In this document: positions 11,101 through 24,140 of the stretch, piece after piece | Layout of the letters: each line of letters opens with the position of its first letter | Position numbering within the stretch: the first letter of the stretch is position 1 | Assembly: GCA_903813345.2 (NCBI GenBank) | Contig: CAIIXF020000010.1 | Span: forward strand, 1,849,169-1,913,168 | Direction: 5' to 3' | DNA: 64,000 nucleotides | DNA from: Owenia fusiformis | Lineage: Eukaryota; Annelida; Polychaeta; Sabellida; Oweniidae | Made by a program: the position numbers and the translations under genes | The notes under the pieces: generated by a model | The model's database searches: none | Seen by the model: only the letters and a program-made list of their open reading frames with translations | Told to the model about the DNA's origin: nothing

Positions 11101-12786
11101 TTCACACAATTTAATAACAGATTTATGATACAGGTGTTGCCATGAAATTATGGATATTATAATTATGTTAGTACCATTATTGATACTTCCCATTGATTAC
11201 TTTCTCATGAATTGTTTTACTTCCCTTGCATCGAATACAGGCCATTTCATTTATCAGCCCAGCTTCACTCTATCTATAGAAGTCCTGCTTCATATTGTGT
11301 TATGACATATATGTACATATTTATAATAAAACTGAAATGTTTATGATGGAAACCAAATGTCAAATCACATTGGCTGCACTTTACTTCTTGAGAAATTACT
11401 TGCAAATGTCAGTTTTTATTGTTGCTGAAAAAGGCAAAATCATCCGCCTCAAGAACAGTAGGATGTATAAATCAACCCATCTTATCATAAAGCAGAAAAT
11501 AGATCACACAGTTTCAAAGGACACTAAATTGCCTTCATGTCATGGCCTAAATTATGACCATATTATTGTCTTTGCTTAATTCAATCACTCCGAGCTATTG
11601 TCTTACTTTAATTCAATCACCAAAGACATATCCTATGGGGGCAAGTGATCTTCTTCAGAACATCTTTGTCTCAATGAAATATATTGTTAACTAGACCCTG
11701 TTCTGTATCGATCAGATGTCCATTGCATGTGGCACTGAGAGATAATTTACAATGCCTTATTTGGTCATTGGAAAGCTCTTTGGGTAATTTTCCCAATGTT
11801 CCCTTGGGGTGGTGGGATCAATTATACTTGTGGTTCTGCAATAAAGTGATTCCTAGTTTCCCTTGAAAATGAGATTCAGGTCAACAGGGTCATTGATTTC
11901 AGTGAGTGTATCACTTGGGAATCTTTCACTTTCCACTTCATGGAACTGATGGTGCATACCATTTCTAATAGTTTTATTTCGCTCCTTTGATAGAGAGTGT
12001 CATCTACACTTTACAAGTTAGACGTTGATCTAGTCTTACCTAATCAGAATTACAGTCAATCAAATTCAAACTACCTAATCACAATAGCATTCTCTGAATT
12101 TTACACTTTCATAAGTGCCTTGTATTCATTTCATAATGAAACTCCCATTGAATACCATACCAGACAGCTACTTTTGGAGACATAAGTTGTGAGTAGCATC
12201 AACACTGTAGATTTATTTCTATATTCAGAGCCTTATTAAAGGCTTAAAAGTTCCACTGTAGTATTTAAAAATGAGCCTGAGTACCCCTACTAGACACAAT
12301 TCATCCTTTCTGTCTTCTGTTTTTCAAATGGTTTCATTTCTTAATGAATTTATCTTGCAAATGTATGCACTCTTATCTAATCTTCATTAACACATGCGAC
12401 TGATCTGCTGTTACACTTAAGCTCTTTCATCTTTAATCAGAAAAAACATTCTCTTGATTCTTGCTAATCTGTTGGAAGGTGGGACATCAGACTATTAAAT
12501 GTTGAACATATGAATATCATATGATACATAAACTTGAATATGTTCAATCATATAACTTTATTTAAAATTTCAACTGAGGTAACTGGAGTCTCCATTTAAT
12601 AAAACAAGGTTAATATTTTTCAAGAATACTCATTCATCAAATTAGACTTGCTAAGCCTGTATGCTTAAGGGAGATATTGGAATCTTACTTTCTTAGGTTC
12701 CCTGAATACAAATAAGAACAAAATAGGTTTTGTGCAAAACCTCAACTTCCAAAAATTATGAAAATATGAACCACATGTACCACATG
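8157..12786. other. Gene-free sequence; upstream intron of the Ig gene
   Basis: AT-rich with short chance frames. No signal-peptide exon or additional Ig half-exon copy was recognised. A good minus-strand acceptor tract near 8440-8455 (TTTTTCCTCAG) has no convincing exon after it. Confidence 0.5.
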
Positions 12787-12826
12787 GTATGGCTATCATT
12801 ACCTTAGTATGGCTATCATTACCTTA
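12787..12826 (+). repeat. Perfect 20-base tandem duplication
   Basis: GTATGGCTATCATTACCTTA occurs twice back to back. Confidence 0.95.
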
Positions 12827-15800
12827 CTGACATTACTTATAACTCATTTATGACACTTGAAATAACATTTTATAAGGTAGTCTTTTCTGACTGTCATTGC
12901 CAGCTATGTTTGCGTGTTGAGCTAATATTGTATTTAGATGTTGAAGATTGACATAATTAGTTTATTGTAATTCCTTCCAAGTCTGCTGTCCTCTCGTATC
13001 TTGATGATAGGGCTTTATGAGATTAGATTAATTTGATTGGACAGTAAGGCTGCCTTCAGGAATTTGATGTGCCTGACTAAGTTTTGTTCAAAACATTTAT
13101 GGGCTTATGATTTTAGTATTTATCTTAGCTGGAATGAGACATCACAAAGGATTATTTTCATCTTTATCTTCATTCTTGAGTCTCTTATATGAAAAAGTTT
13201 TTATTTCCTCTATTCAGTTTTGTTGCAAATACTCAAACCATTTAATGGCTACATATTTTTTAGAAATGCAATTAAACCTAGGAAATCAGAGGTGCTAAAA
13301 TACCACTCAATAACTTGATTTAAAATAAGGTTTAAAGGGAACTGTTTAACTTAATTTTCTACAATTGACAAAAATTACTATTCAAAAGATGACACCTCTG
13401 TAGCGTTAAGCATCGTAAAAAGTAACATTAAATTTGGGTATTAGCAACTAATGTGTGAATACACCTACGGGCAATGCTCATATTGTTATACCCCTTGATT
13501 AATTGCATCCTATAAATAATTCCTTTTGAATTTTATATGAGTCATAAAAGGATAGTATACCAGACTATATCTAGGAACCACAAATGTTGTCATAAAATGA
13601 TAGATCTGACTTTTACAATATAAAAAATATACACAGAAGTTGTTAAAATACTATGATTGGCGTATTTTCTACAAATAAAACATAAAATGTCATAAAGTTT
13701 TTCATGAACCTTTATAATTAAATTGGGAATTTTGGCCATAGGCGTGAATGACTGAATGAGCAATAATTAGCTTTCATCGTGGTATGAGGCACATGTGTTA
13801 AGGTGTGACTTATGGGTTTTGGGTTAGAGGTCACTCTTAGTCAACTATCACCAAAACAGGTACATGATGCTTGTCAATTTGTCAGTTTATAATAAAAAAT
13901 ACTTCACATACAAAGAAATCAATATATGTTTAATTATCTTGATTATTATTTAATTGAGTTATAATTTTGAATCTATTGTAAACTGACCCATCTCACTATT
14001 CAATTCAATTATGAACATTTATGAGTCTGTTGATTGATATGTCTTAAAGAATGGTTGTTTTAAATTGACCATTAAGCTGGAATAAAGATCATAAGGAGGA
14101 TCATTAAATAAGGAAACCATTGGGAAATTGATCATTTAAGGCAAATGCTCAGGGAAATAACATCTCTAGACTACATACTTATGACATCAATTAATATGGT
14201 TTACTATCATGACTCAGATACAGTTATACACCTCAAGAAAATAATTACTTTGAACTGGTACAGATGGTTGAAAATTTCCCAGTCTTGAAAATCTGTTATC
14301 CTGATTACTATAATTTTTTTTTTCAAAATATAGATCACTATTGACCCAATGACCCATCATGCACACTGTGTACCTCATTGTAACACCCGGTACACTGATA
14401 ACGTTTCCTCACAACTGGGTGGTAACATTTTTTCTGAATGCTGTTACAATTGCACATCTGCTATTGTGTGCATTTTTTGAATGTTAAATTTTTGAATTTC
14501 TATTTCACCCAATAGATGGTTCTCCTCTAAGTTTCATTAATCAGCATATTATATCCTCTTTCGTGGTTGGTAATTATTTAAATACTTGTATTTATAATCT
14601 AAACATATGAATACAGATAACATGTCAGACATTCTCAGGACCAAACTAATCCTTGTAAACTCTCAGGCATTAAATCTAGTTTACATAATCCTATTATTTC
14701 AGACTTGTCCATATGATATTATATAAAACAAGAATCTAAAATGGAAATAATTCATATCATTTAGCCTAGGGCAGGTGTTAATATTGCAATGAAATAGGAG
14801 ACAAGCATCTCATACTTCAGACATCTCTACACATGCTTGGGCATATTCTACAAGATTGTAAACATATCGGGGACATCCTGCAACCAGGTTCAATTCATAA
14901 TCCCTAACATATAAAACATTATTTTATCATATTATTAATAGTATTTGTAACTTAGTTATCTTCTAAAAACAGTTCTCATGTCTGTAATTGTTTTTGGATT
15001 TGTTTTGGCCTTCATGAATATTTTCTTCAAATTTCCCTTTTGTCTTATTGATTACTCTTTATTGCGTGCTTCTATCTCTTTCAAGGGTTTTGTTTGAGGG
15101 TGTTAGACCAGAATCAGCCAGCTGTATGTCTAATGATCAGAAGTCAGAAGGAAAGTATTACAATATACACTTAACAGTCAAATTGGATTATCCAAGAAAA
15201 CATTTCCGAATCAAACACTTTTAAATAGTCATTTCGATAATGACATGGTATTAGTATATGATCTTAGCATCACAATCCAATTGCTACTGTTTGTGTTCCT
15301 GATTACAATTGCCATAATCCCTTGTACAATTAATCTCAGTCCCCCATTACCAGCCAGTAAACAATCAACATATAAATGGAGTGTTTTCAGTCTGGACCTA
15401 ATACTACTTATCATGCCATTTTCAATGGAATAGTGGAGCGAGATGATTTCTATACTGAAAAGAGTTAGCAACATACCCAAATGAATGAGTGTAGTATTAG
15501 TAATAATGAAAATACACCTGGACAACATGAGATAAACAGGACACAAACCTTTAGACCACACAATTCCAAACTCCTATATGCCATACAAATTGAGATCCCA
15601 ACCTACCAAAGAATATGTAAATCTCTCAAGGGAATTGGGTATTTTGACAGACCCATTTCTAAAAGAAACTTTAATTTGGACTAATTTGATTATCTGTTCA
15701 GACCACTGTGCACCTGCACCATTACTTTGCCAGGATGTAAACTATTCTTGGTATAATTGTAGAAATTACCAGTGTTTTTCATATTATTTTGTGCTTTAGA

Positions 15801-17064
15801 TCACTTATTCATAAGGGTTTTAAAAATAATGCTGCATAATTTTGACATTATGCTTAGAATTATATAATCCAAATTCTGAAATGGTAGTATTCTGATCTAT
15901 ATACATGTAATTCAACATTTGGATGTGCATTATGTATAATGCTACATTCCTTTATTCCATCAATTCACACCATTTAACCATTATTGTAAATACCTTAAAC
16001 AAGCATGCATTTTGAACTGGCCTTGATCTATCACCAGTCTTCACTTTCAAATAAATAGTTTATTTGACAGTTTATAAATGTGTAGAATTTTGCACAAAGG
16101 AAATATTGTTGAAATTTATCACACTTTTACAAAGTATTATCTTGAAATGATGTAAGAATACTAGATTATTAAGTAAGTGGCCATGTCAAATATCTGTGTG
16201 TTGTGTTTAAAAAGTGGTTGAGTCTTTGCTTTATTTATGTGGTATAATGAGTTTGCATTCAAGATTTAGATTCATGGTCAGAAGGCCTAAGGGATGGATT
16301 TTGAGAAAGCAAACACACCTAGTCTTGAGTTTGTCAATTATTAATATTCTGCCATTCTGATACTCAGACCATCTTTTCCTTGCTAAAGCCTTTTGGAAAG
16401 GTACTGATAGAAGTCTGATGTTCTACATGCTACAGACAGAAATACCTTCCCCCAGCCATTCAATAAGTGCCTGTATAAGAAAGAAGGAAAATCCAGAGGC
16501 GTTTTGTGTGCTTTAAAGATATTACCCAAAATATATTTCTGAAAAACAGCATTTCAGTGACCAGATGGTTTATCAGACATGCACAATTAAAGATATATAT
16601 TAGGGGGTGAATGGTGATACCAAACTGATTTGACATTCTACCACATTATACCAATGCAACTTGAATAGAGCTATGGCATCAAGTCATGAATATTAATGAA
16701 ATATACCAGGTTCATTGTGGTATGCTTAGGTAACATCCCATGACTCATTAATCACTTAAATCATTGATAAGTTTGCTAGTATATATGAAATATGCAATTT
16801 ACCCTGATCAAAAATTCTGGTTATTTCAATTACATTATACAGGTGACAATGACAATTGCATACAGACATGAACATGAAACTACCAGAGTTCTTAACAATA
16901 TAACAATGTATTAGTTTTATTGGTTGGTTGTAATATGGTTCTAGTTTTTGTTATTGAATATATAAGCACAAATGCCAAAGGGAAGGGTGACTAAAAACTT
17001 TTAAGAAACCCAACAAGAAAAGCAAATTGTAAGTGTAAATCTGTCATAAGAAAAGTAGACCCTA
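12827..17064. other. Gene-free AT-rich sequence
   Basis: The segment 15229-15800 has several overlapping open frames of 60 to 110 codons on both strands, but none has splice sites, motifs or recognisable similarity. Confidence 0.5.
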
Positions 17065-17066
17065 TA

Positions 17067-18003
17067 CAGTGTGTCTCAAAAAAATGTTACACTTACAAAA
17101 AGTTCAATATCTTTCATGATTTTGACTTTTCCCCTAAAATATACTTAGATACCAAAAGACCAGCCTTTCTCGAATAAATCCACACCATCAGATTCAAGAA
17201 CTGTCCTTGATTGGCTGCACAGGACAGATTATATAGATGCATGTGAAATCTGATTTGCGCCAACTTCTCAGTGGTTGCACATGTGATGGTCAATTCTTTT
17301 TTTGCTGTGGACAGTGATATCTTGATATGATCAATGATCCAGTTGTTTCTTTCCTGGATAGAAATGCAACATTTCATTGTCAAAGGTTCAATTTCGTTAC
17401 GTATGATGGCAACATGATGGTACAAAGGCCTGTGGCAGATCGTTTGGTAGAACTCTTTGGAAATCAGAAGATAGCATTGAATTACCCAATTGATTGGCCC
17501 CCAGGGCCTCTGAAAGCGCTTTACAGCATCACAAACTAACCTAAATGAACTTCTACAAAAATAATTGATGGAATCAGTGTGATATTACAATGCATGTTCG
17601 CATGGGCAAGGGTACCTCAGATCCTCAAATTTGCTTTCATATTCAACATGTTGAGGGGACCACATGTTTATGCGGATAGACCCAATGACCATATGTAAGA
17701 CAAATAGGAAAATTACAGAATGACTCGGGTCAAGCTTCTGCTCAGAAGAAAGTTAAATCAACTGTTCCTCTTTTATCATTTGGTCCATCCAATCATTTAG
17801 AATTTGGCGCAAGTCAGATTTTACTATGGGACACTAAAAGCTGTCCCGTGGAGCCAATCAAGGACAGATTTTGAATCTGATGGTGTCAAAATATTCGAGA
17901 AAGAGTTGTCTTTTAGTATCCAAAGTATATTTTAGGGGAAAAGTCAAAATTATGAAAGATATTGAACTTTTTGTAAGTGTAACATTTTATTTGAGACACT
18001 CTG
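17067..18003. mobile_element. Mariner-like DNA transposon remnant with ~200-base TIRs
   Basis: The ends are CAGTGTGTCTCAAA and TTTGAGACACTCTG, flanked by TA at 17065-17066 and 18004-18005. The inverted repeats match closely for about the first 100 bases (through CTTTTCCCCTAAAATATACT). They continue imperfectly to the GATTTGCGCC region near 17265 and its complement near 17812. At 937 bases it is shorter than typical full mariners (about 1.3 kb). The inside contains only decayed transposase (see 17397-17680). TA target sites, TIRs and the transposase trace agree on a Tc1/mariner element. Confidence 0.85.
17397..17680 (+). pseudogene. Decayed mariner transposase fragment
   Basis: A plus-strand frame at about 17411-17539 reads VADRLVELFG and then NYPIDWPPGPLKAL. 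The latter resembles the WPPxSPDLxPxDFxLWG motif of mariner transposases just before the last catalytic aspartate. Here the SPDL-PLDFFLWG part is missing, so the third catalytic Asp is absent. Downstream a frame with several stops (near 17540-17680) reads NLNELLQK, fitting the helix after that motif. The N-terminal DNA-binding region is not recognisable. It cannot encode an active enzyme. Confidence 0.55.
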
Positions 18004-18487
18004 TATATCCCAAAACCATAATCTAACGTGAAAAGAAACAATGTCTAACATCCCCCTCCCCCTCCAATCGAGAACCAATATCACAATCCAGGACCAGAAC
18101 ACCAAGGGACATTTCATTCATACTGAAGTCATTACAATACATGTTGAAGAAAAATTGAAAAAATTGATAGCCAATACTCATAACATCAAAAATAGTTGTA
18201 GATACTAGTACTCATAAAAGATAGAGTATTCAGTCTCAAATGATGTGGGATAGATAAAATCCAGTCTCGAAGTCCATAGGCAATTCAAAGGGTCAACAAC
18301 CGTTCGCAAAGCCGTCATCATAATACGTAAAACACAACAATTCACAATTGCCATCAGGAGAAAACTGAAATAGTGAAAATGATGAGTTGTCTTCTAAATA
18401 TTTTTTTTGTATTTATCAAATTATCAGGATGCACTCCCCTTTATAAATTTGGCAAATAGGAGTCTTCATGTGATAGTGTGTTTTAAC

Positions 18488-18616
18488 AAGCTTGTTAATG
18501 TTTGAATCTTCATTTTGTTCTTCTATTACAATAGAAAATATCTTCTTTGTCATAAACTATTGTAAAAAACTATTGTAATAGAAGAACAAAATGAAGATTC
18601 AAACATTAACAAGCTT
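18488..18616. repeat. Perfect 47-base inverted repeat with 35-base loop
   Basis: The arms at 18488-18534 and 18570-18616 are exactly complementary over 47 bases, beginning AAGCTTGTTAATG. The loop is AT-rich. The perfect match in otherwise decayed DNA suggests a young fold-back insertion or recent gene conversion between arms. There is no coding content. Confidence 0.9.
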
Positions 18617-19035
18617 TTTCTTTGATGCTGACTAACTCGAAGAACCAGAGAATAAAAATTCCACTCCTAAATGGCATGAGTTAGATAAAAGTGCAATAAC
18701 TGTCTTTGAACTCTGAACAAATCAATTTTTGTGGTTCCCATGTGTGTTTTACATGCAAATCCCTCATTTCTTTGTAATTAGGGAAATAACTTAGACATGC
18801 ACTGGTCTTATATATCGCTTGATTTTTTTCATGTTTGCTCTGCTTAATGGGGTAACCATTGTACATGCATTAACCAATGTAAAAATGAACTTAACAATAA
18901 GCTGAAGTGATTAATTTTGTATGAAAAACAAAGAGTGGTATTCCTCATTCAGTATTTTCCTTGAATACTTCTGATGTAAGTTTTAACACAATGGGAAACA
19001 ATATTTAATATCGACAATGTCTAACACGCTAACTT

Positions 19036-19214
19036 AAGTCTCAGTCACATTTGCTCTACAGCAGCCGTAGTTTCACAAAATTGATATAGGAATCCTACAT
19101 CATACTGCTTATCCCTATATTATATCCCGGGATTATATCCTACACATTTGTCTCTTGATTTTTGGAAGCTATGGTTGCCGTGCAGTTGCCTTAGATCAAA
19201 TGAGACTGAGGCTT
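19036..19214. mobile_element. MITE with AAGTCTCAGTCACATTTG ends
   Basis: The left end AAGTCTCAGTCACATTTG pairs with the right end CAAATGAGACTGAGGCTT (one bulge). A second paired block inside joins CAGCAGCCGTAG with CTATGGTTGCCG. The length is about 180 bases with no coding frame. Flanking TTA may be the target duplication. Confidence 0.75.
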
Positions 19215-20923
19215 TAGTTAATAATGACCTTCTTTTTTACCCTAACTTTTAAGTAACTGATCTGAGCATTCATTGTGTCTGTAATAATTCAATACACCAG
19301 TCAATGGTTATGCATATTTAATGCCTTGTGTTTTTTATTATATATTTTGGTGTAAGTCTTGTCATGCAATGTGTCACTTTTGTATTCCGGGATCTATATT
19401 TTCATCATGTAAACATCATTGTATGACAAGAAATGTAGAAATGCAGCTGTTCGCTTGACTAAATCGATATGGACAACCCAAGGCAGTGCCATGACAAGCA
19501 AAATGTGTCCAGAACAAAATGTCACAAGCATACACAACCCAATGGCCAATATATTCCAGTAAACATTTGGAACTTGCATTTGAAAACCGAACAACAGTAA
19601 TCCCAAAAACCAACCTTGAATCCCCAATAACAGTACGCTGACAACCCAAAGATACTATGCAAACCCAAAGATATTATAGCAATTGCATATAACAACCCAA
19701 ATTTTGTCTTAAGCTGGTATCATCATTTGTTAAAACAAACATGAAGTTAGAAAAATCCTCAAAACAATAGACGGTTTTGTTAAAAACAACAGCATAAAAA
19801 GTCTGCTGCTAAGAAAACCCCTGGGAAGAGTGGAATGATTGGTTGCATTATATTATGGACCGTTGTTGAGTTCACTCACAGTTTCATGTAAAACTTTATA
19901 CTATATCTGGGGTGAAAAAAACGATTCTATTATCATATACCTATGTGTCATGGCTCCATTCATTTGCCATTTCACAACCCATCAACACATTGATAGTATG
20001 TCATTGTTCTTTGATAGATTGCTAATGGAAAACAACCTCTGTGAACATCATACCCCAACCCCATCAATTCTAGGACATTAGAACTGTGTTATCTTACCCA
20101 TGAGGGTTTACATAAAATGAAATTATTGCCTATTATTGGATGCAATATTTCTTAAATTCTTTAGCCATCCATTAATTCTCTGTGAATATAATTGTGCAAG
20201 TATTGAGTGAAAATGTTAGAAACATCAAAACAATTCTGCAACACCATATTCTTAGTTTCTTTTTATCTCTCACTTACACTGTAGTGTGTGTAAATATGTA
20301 ATTTTGGATCTTACATTGCAATTTTATGAATTGACAATTTATTTGATAATTTCACTTCAATTGCATTTTAATGAGTAGAGCAAGCCACAACAGTTGAATC
20401 TTTTATTCTATTATTCCTCATCTATGGCCCTGATATCAAGGTTGGCTGATTATATATAGATTGTATCTATATGTTAATTTACATTTTCCCATTTCATGCT
20501 AAAGTTATTGGCTTGGGATCCATTTTGGGACTTACAGGATTATTTTGCCATTATGGAATAATGATTCACTATGTCTCAATTCTTTAAGGTGTCATTATCC
20601 CTGCATAGAGTATAATGAACTGACCCTAATTAGAGTACCAAGATTAACTAGGGATTGTATTGGGTCGGACACTCAAGTCAATTTTGGTCATTACTCCAAA
20701 AAGAAGTAATAATACATCAATTAGCTGTCCCTTATGTACCATATGCAAAATATTGTCACAAAAGGTAAAAACATCCTTTTTCCACATTTGATGTGTGTGA
20801 CACATTCTACAGAATAAGACATTTAGAGGTGAATACTACATGTTTCATTACTAGTAATATTCACTTGAGACAATGATGTATTGGTACAATTGTGAATTTT
20901 CTTTCACTATTTTGATCACAGAG
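19215..20923. other. Gene-free AT-rich sequence
   Basis: No recognised feature. A pair of overlapping minus-strand frames at 19394-19649 has no motif or splice context. Confidence 0.5.
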
Positions 20924-21000
20924 AGTAAGTCACCCCACCCCCCTACTCTATTATTCTCTAATATAAGGCTACAAAATATAAGAGGGAGGGGTGACTTACT
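20924..21000. repeat. 77-base inverted repeat with C/G-rich arms
   Basis: AGTAAGTCACCCC at the left pairs with GGGGTGACTTACT at the right. The pairing continues imperfectly through the CCCCCTACTCT / AGAGGGAGG block. It may be a small MITE or a structured transcript element. Confidence 0.7.
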
Positions 21001-23514
21001 TCCCATGATTTTGATGTTATTCCGTTCCCAGAATTCTATGAAATTCAGTATAAGCATGTTAACAACCAGTCACTTCCTGGAAATATTTGTATGTTAGAAG
21101 CTACAATGAAAAAACGAAAAGAAGACACAGCTGGGAACAACACAATCAGGCAATCACATTTTACCAAATAACGACAATTACGTGATCATCTAGACAATCT
21201 ATTTCCCAACTTATTCCCAGCTGTTGCCAGTTCATAATCTCCAACATTTGCATCTTTAACCTATCTACCAAATTAATTTAGGAGAGAGAAAGAACCCGTT
21301 GAGGAATAATTGAGATCTAGCAATTTTTAACGAATTTGTCTTATTCAAATTAATCTTGTAAGTTACACTCGAATATATGTCATAACTATTTTTTTTTCAA
21401 TTGAATATGGCATGTAATTAATATTTGATCTTTTTTAGATTAAGAGAAAAAGATTTTTCAAAATTAGGTCTGCTCAGTATGCTCACCCAAGGAATGCTTA
21501 TTGTCAGTGTCCTCCATACTTTCAATTTATTGAGAGATCTTTTCTGTCAGTCTATTGATTTGGTTATCGTGGTTTTTTATTAACCAGTGTCTGTGTATTA
21601 GAGTTGTATTAAATCGACAGTTAGGATATTGTTTAATGCTTAATAGCCATATAATAGGATTTTTCATCGACCATAAGGAGTATGGTGTATGTTATCAGAG
21701 CCTTCTATTTATTCGGAAACTAATACGTGCTTTTAGAATTGTAAAAACCCGGTATCGGTATGTCATACATAATTCCATTGGTTTTGGATTGCTGCAAACA
21801 CAAAAAAGCAAAGCAGCTTAGAGAGAGTTTTTACAAAGTATATTATTTCGTAGTTCTGTTTCTAATAAAGGGATTTAAATCAATAAAGAGATAAAAACTG
21901 TATTTTAATTAATGAAAATGTGATTTGGAAATTTGGAATTTATGTTTCGGTGTCTAAGCTTTCAAAAATAAGATTTTTCAAAACAAGTAATATCTGAAAA
22001 ACTGGAAGTAAATATAGAAAGCAGATCTTCTAATAAAAATGTCTAAACGCCTTATCAGTTCTATAGTTTCATGTAAATACTTGAATTATTTGATGGGTAC
22101 CCCAAGGCACACAGGGCACAAATTATTTTGTATTGATCTCTTCCTACATGGGTCAAGAATAAGAGCGCAACCTTGATTTTTCTGCTTTGACATATGCAGT
22201 TCAGATTTTGCAGTACACTCACTAGGCTCCTTGGTAATGGAAAATTGTAAATAGCCTAAAATGATAAGAACAAACCAATATAAATACAGTATTAATTATT
22301 ATAAACCTTCAAACATGAACTCCATCAATAAAGGGAACATTTTTATTTTATGATATCATTCGTTAAAAACAAGAATTGAAACCAGAAGTACCCTGTATAT
22401 ATATAGTAAAATAATCAGAGAAAATAAACTCAGGAATTCTTGATTCATAGAGAATAACTGATTTGTATGATTTGAATGAAGAACTCTACATGGTTTTGTA
22501 ACAACAAAATGAGTGCAGACTTTCACTGTTTGACTAATCTTGTGATGCCATCAATGTTCAAACACTCTAGGCATATACTCAGGTAGACCGTACTCAAGCT
22601 TGACAATTTAGTGCTGATTTATTGCATAGAAGCAATTCAGGTATAGAGGTTCAGTTTGAACAGCGTGATTGTGCTCAATTGAGTCATTTCTTCAAACAGA
22701 CTAATTAGTAAAAGTATGTTTGCTAACATTGTTTAATTACCATTGCACCTGTTTGGAGATTAAGGCAGTTAATGGTAATCTGCACAATTGATTTTTCGTC
22801 TTCATTCCTTATAAATTAATTGTCTCTTAATTCAAATGGTTTTGAGAATGCGTAAGATCAAACAAGCTGTGAGGGAAAAAATCATCTGCAGAATTTTTGC
22901 ATGTTTTCTTTTGTTGCTGTTTTCTGAAAATGTTCAACCTATTTTTGAGATAATTTAAATTATTGAAGAAACTTTTTTTATTGCTATGGGCTTTCAAGAA
23001 AGCTTGCAAGCCCATGGTATTACATATGGTTTTCGAAACATCACCAAACAGCCAGTATTTGACAATAAGTCTTGATAAATGTATACCATGACATTAAAGA
23101 TGCTTTTTTGTTTATTGAAGAAATAGATAAATATCAAAGTGTGCACTAGATTTTCTTTATATAAATATTTCCCAACCCACTCATCTTTTCGATTCTCTAT
23201 TTTTGTACGCACTTGGTGCTATGGAAAGCATGGTACATGCATTTGTATTAGCACTTTCCTACTCCTCAATTTCTGCTACTCTCCCAATCTCTTTTACTTC
23301 ACAAAGATTAAACCTAATGTGGCTGCTTTCAGAATTGATACTATACATCTCTGTGGAATGTAATCATTGATCACATAACCTTTTCACACAGTACTTTTAT
23401 ACTTCAGGTTTAATTGAAAGTATTGATATCCTATAGTACTTGTTTATCATTGATGGAGAATGATGTATTAGGACATTATCTGGTTGTCCAGATATTCTCT
23501 AACAATAGGGTAGC
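21001..23514. other. Gene-free AT-rich sequence
   Basis: Nothing recognised beyond chance open frames. Confidence 0.5.
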
Positions 23515-24140
23515 ACTTACAGATTTCAACACACCAAAATGTCTCATTTGTTATTATTATACAATATTGGAAGGATGAGTTGGTCATGTTGACTGTTATG
23601 ATTTTAAGGCAGAAGTGCTTGAACAATTGCATGTGTATGCCATACAGGTTTCATTTATCATGTCTAATGTCAGCTTTTGGCAGGCCTCAGGTTGTTATGA
23701 TTCCTTGGTATGTCGCAGTGTCTGAATAATTGGACATGTCGTATAGATTTCAACATTCAAAATGAATGTTACATCTTTAAATTCTTTACAGGTGGTCATG
23801 TTACCTTTTGTATATCCATAGGGTATCATGAATAGAGAATGCCTTATAGATTTCATTATTCAAAATGAATGCATCGTTTGCCAAATTCTCTGGAAGCATC
23901 CTTTGGTCTTGTTACCTTTGGAAGGGTATCAAACATTTAGCATGCTTCATTGATTTCAACATTCAAAATGAAAGTTCCATTTGTCAAATTTTTAGGATGC
24001 ATCCTGTGGTCATGTTAGCTGTGTTATACCAGAGGATGTCTGCAATAGAGTATGCCTTATAGATTTCAACAATTGGAAGGTTTTATTTCTGAATCCCTTG
24101 GCAAGTAGCAGGTGGTCATGGTAACTCTGGTATATCATCT
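23515..24140 (+). repeat. Degenerate tandem repeat, unit ~103-112 bases, ~6 copies
   Basis: The motif AGATTTCAACATTCAAAATG recurs near 23520, 23744, 23848, 23951 and 24061, with a weak copy near 23643. In each unit GGTCATGTTACCTTTG-like sequence follows some 50 bases later. Divergence between copies marks it as old. Confidence 0.8.

Noticed and set aside
15229-15799. Cluster of open frames on both strands (up to 110 codons)
   Set aside because: They overlap each other in antisense, lack motifs and lack splice signals.
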